Source: Anthostomella pinea (lineage: Eukaryota > Ascomycota > Sordariomycetes > Xylariales > Xylariaceae). From it: DNA of 64,000 nt. Shown here piece after piece: positions 63,194-64,000 of the stretch. The notes beneath the pieces are model-generated. The model worked only from the letters and a program-made list of their open reading frames with translations. It was not told the DNA's origin and did no database searches. Location of the stretch: positions 2,232,001 through 2,296,000 of the forward strand of contig CAUWAG010000003.1 in assembly GCA_963556695.1 (NCBI GenBank), written 5' to 3'. The position numbers and the translations under genes are program-made. Every line of letters starts with the position of its first letter. Position 1 is the first letter of the stretch.

Positions 63194-64000
63194 GATGGCG
63201 TAAGGCTCTGCTGGGTCAATGAGTCGTGATCAGGAGCAACTATGATGGAAACGAGACGAGGATCATGGTATCGGAGTCATCGGGTCGAGCGGGGTGCAAA
63301 GGGGTCGGGGCAGTCCTGTCCACAGGCGTACCGTCCTGAAGGCGGGGTTTGGATGAATTTATTGAGAGATCTCTATCTCAACTTCAGGAAGGATTACCTA
63401 GACCCTGGAATCTTATTCAGAGGAGCGCCGCCTAGGATGGGAAGGGCCGACGACAGGCTACAGCTGAACAGTCTGCTGTCTTGGCTGCACGTCAGCTTGT
63501 AGCGTAGCAGGACACGATGGCCATTGGCCAGTCTAATGTGTTTGTGTAGTATTCAGGCTTACCACGGCGTCAAGGTCAGTCAGCACACCAGTCCCTTTAT
63601 GTGGCGGTGAGCTGACAGCGGCAAAGTTGGGGGCGGTTGCAACATTCGGCGCCCAGCTGACACCTCATCAAACCAACCTTCGTAGTCATTGCGATGTCAT
63701 TTATTATTAGTAGGACTTGAAAGCCTGCTATCGACATCAGTCACCACCGGCACCACCCATAAGCTGATTGCGCAGGTTTGTTCAACACGAAAGATCACAC
63801 TACGACACAGCAGTGGGCGATTTGCACTTCCCGTAAGTTTCTAACCCAATCAAGCTCCCACGATATGCAGTGGCGACAAAGCCCCTGCATGGACCCTTTT
63901 CAAACACACCGCTAACTTACACCGAGAGCCTCAGTAACACCCAACAAGTGACATATGTGATGAGGATCCGCAAGATAAAGCCCATGGCGTTAATACTCAA
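63194..64000. other. Upstream region, no gene recognised
   Basis: GC-balanced sequence. The ORF at 63242-63502 has no recognisable family and looks incidental. It probably includes the promoter of the Pth11-like gene. Confidence 0.55.

Overview
The window reads as a filamentous ascomycete (Pezizomycotina) chromosome segment. The grounds are genes with short GT-AG introns, a Zn2Cys6 regulator, a multidrug-type MFS transporter, a Pth11-like seven-helix protein, Tad-type LINE, copia, gypsy, pogo and Tc1 elements, and long AT-rich, TpA-rich gene-free tracts of the kind left by repeat-induced point mutation (RIP). Base composition is bipartite: blocks of very AT-rich sequence (about 1-7400, 15240-15970, 22050-22910, 24175-24770, 47600-50290, 50900-54200) alternate with GC-balanced blocks holding genes or young transposons.

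Layout: 1-7436 is an AT-rich desert with a ~278 bp ATT microsatellite. 8602-10078 is a six-exon O-methyltransferase that looks intact. 10882-11215 is a solo LTR with a perfect target-site duplication (TSD). 11439-14870 is a 5'-truncated copia element. 15968-22050 is a full-length copia element with two 192 bp LTRs and a TAAAC TSD. 24776-26125 is a Tc1 (DD34E) transposon. 27190-30535 holds a short-chain dehydrogenase stub, a frameshifted Zn2Cys6 regulator and, divergently, an MFS transporter cut off after its first exons by a gypsy element (31062-36956). A Tad-like LINE (36975-44507, 10 bp TSD) follows and carries a pogo/Fot1 transposon inside it (39513-41454). 45309-46964 is a broken BBE-type FAD oxidoreductase. 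47960-53837 is an AT-rich tract with several solo LTRs and the tail of an FSH1-type serine hydrolase. 54535-57689 holds two divergent TRI3-like acyltransferase pseudogenes, one split by a 149 bp LTR. 58120-63193 holds a FAD monooxygenase, a class I methyltransferase and a Pth11-like membrane protein, all damaged or probably damaged.

Taken together the non-transposon genes (O-methyltransferase, regulator, MFS pump, SDR, FAD oxidoreductase, FSH1 hydrolase, two acyltransferases, FAD monooxygenase, methyltransferase) look like the accessory part of one or more secondary-metabolite clusters. Nearly every member except the O-methyltransferase carries truncations, frameshifts, nonsense codons or insertions. 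I see no polyketide synthase or NRPS here, so the product class cannot be named. The most informative structures are the nested insertions with readable TSDs, and the single-frame transposon and gene relics whose only damage is nonsense codons reachable by C-to-T change.
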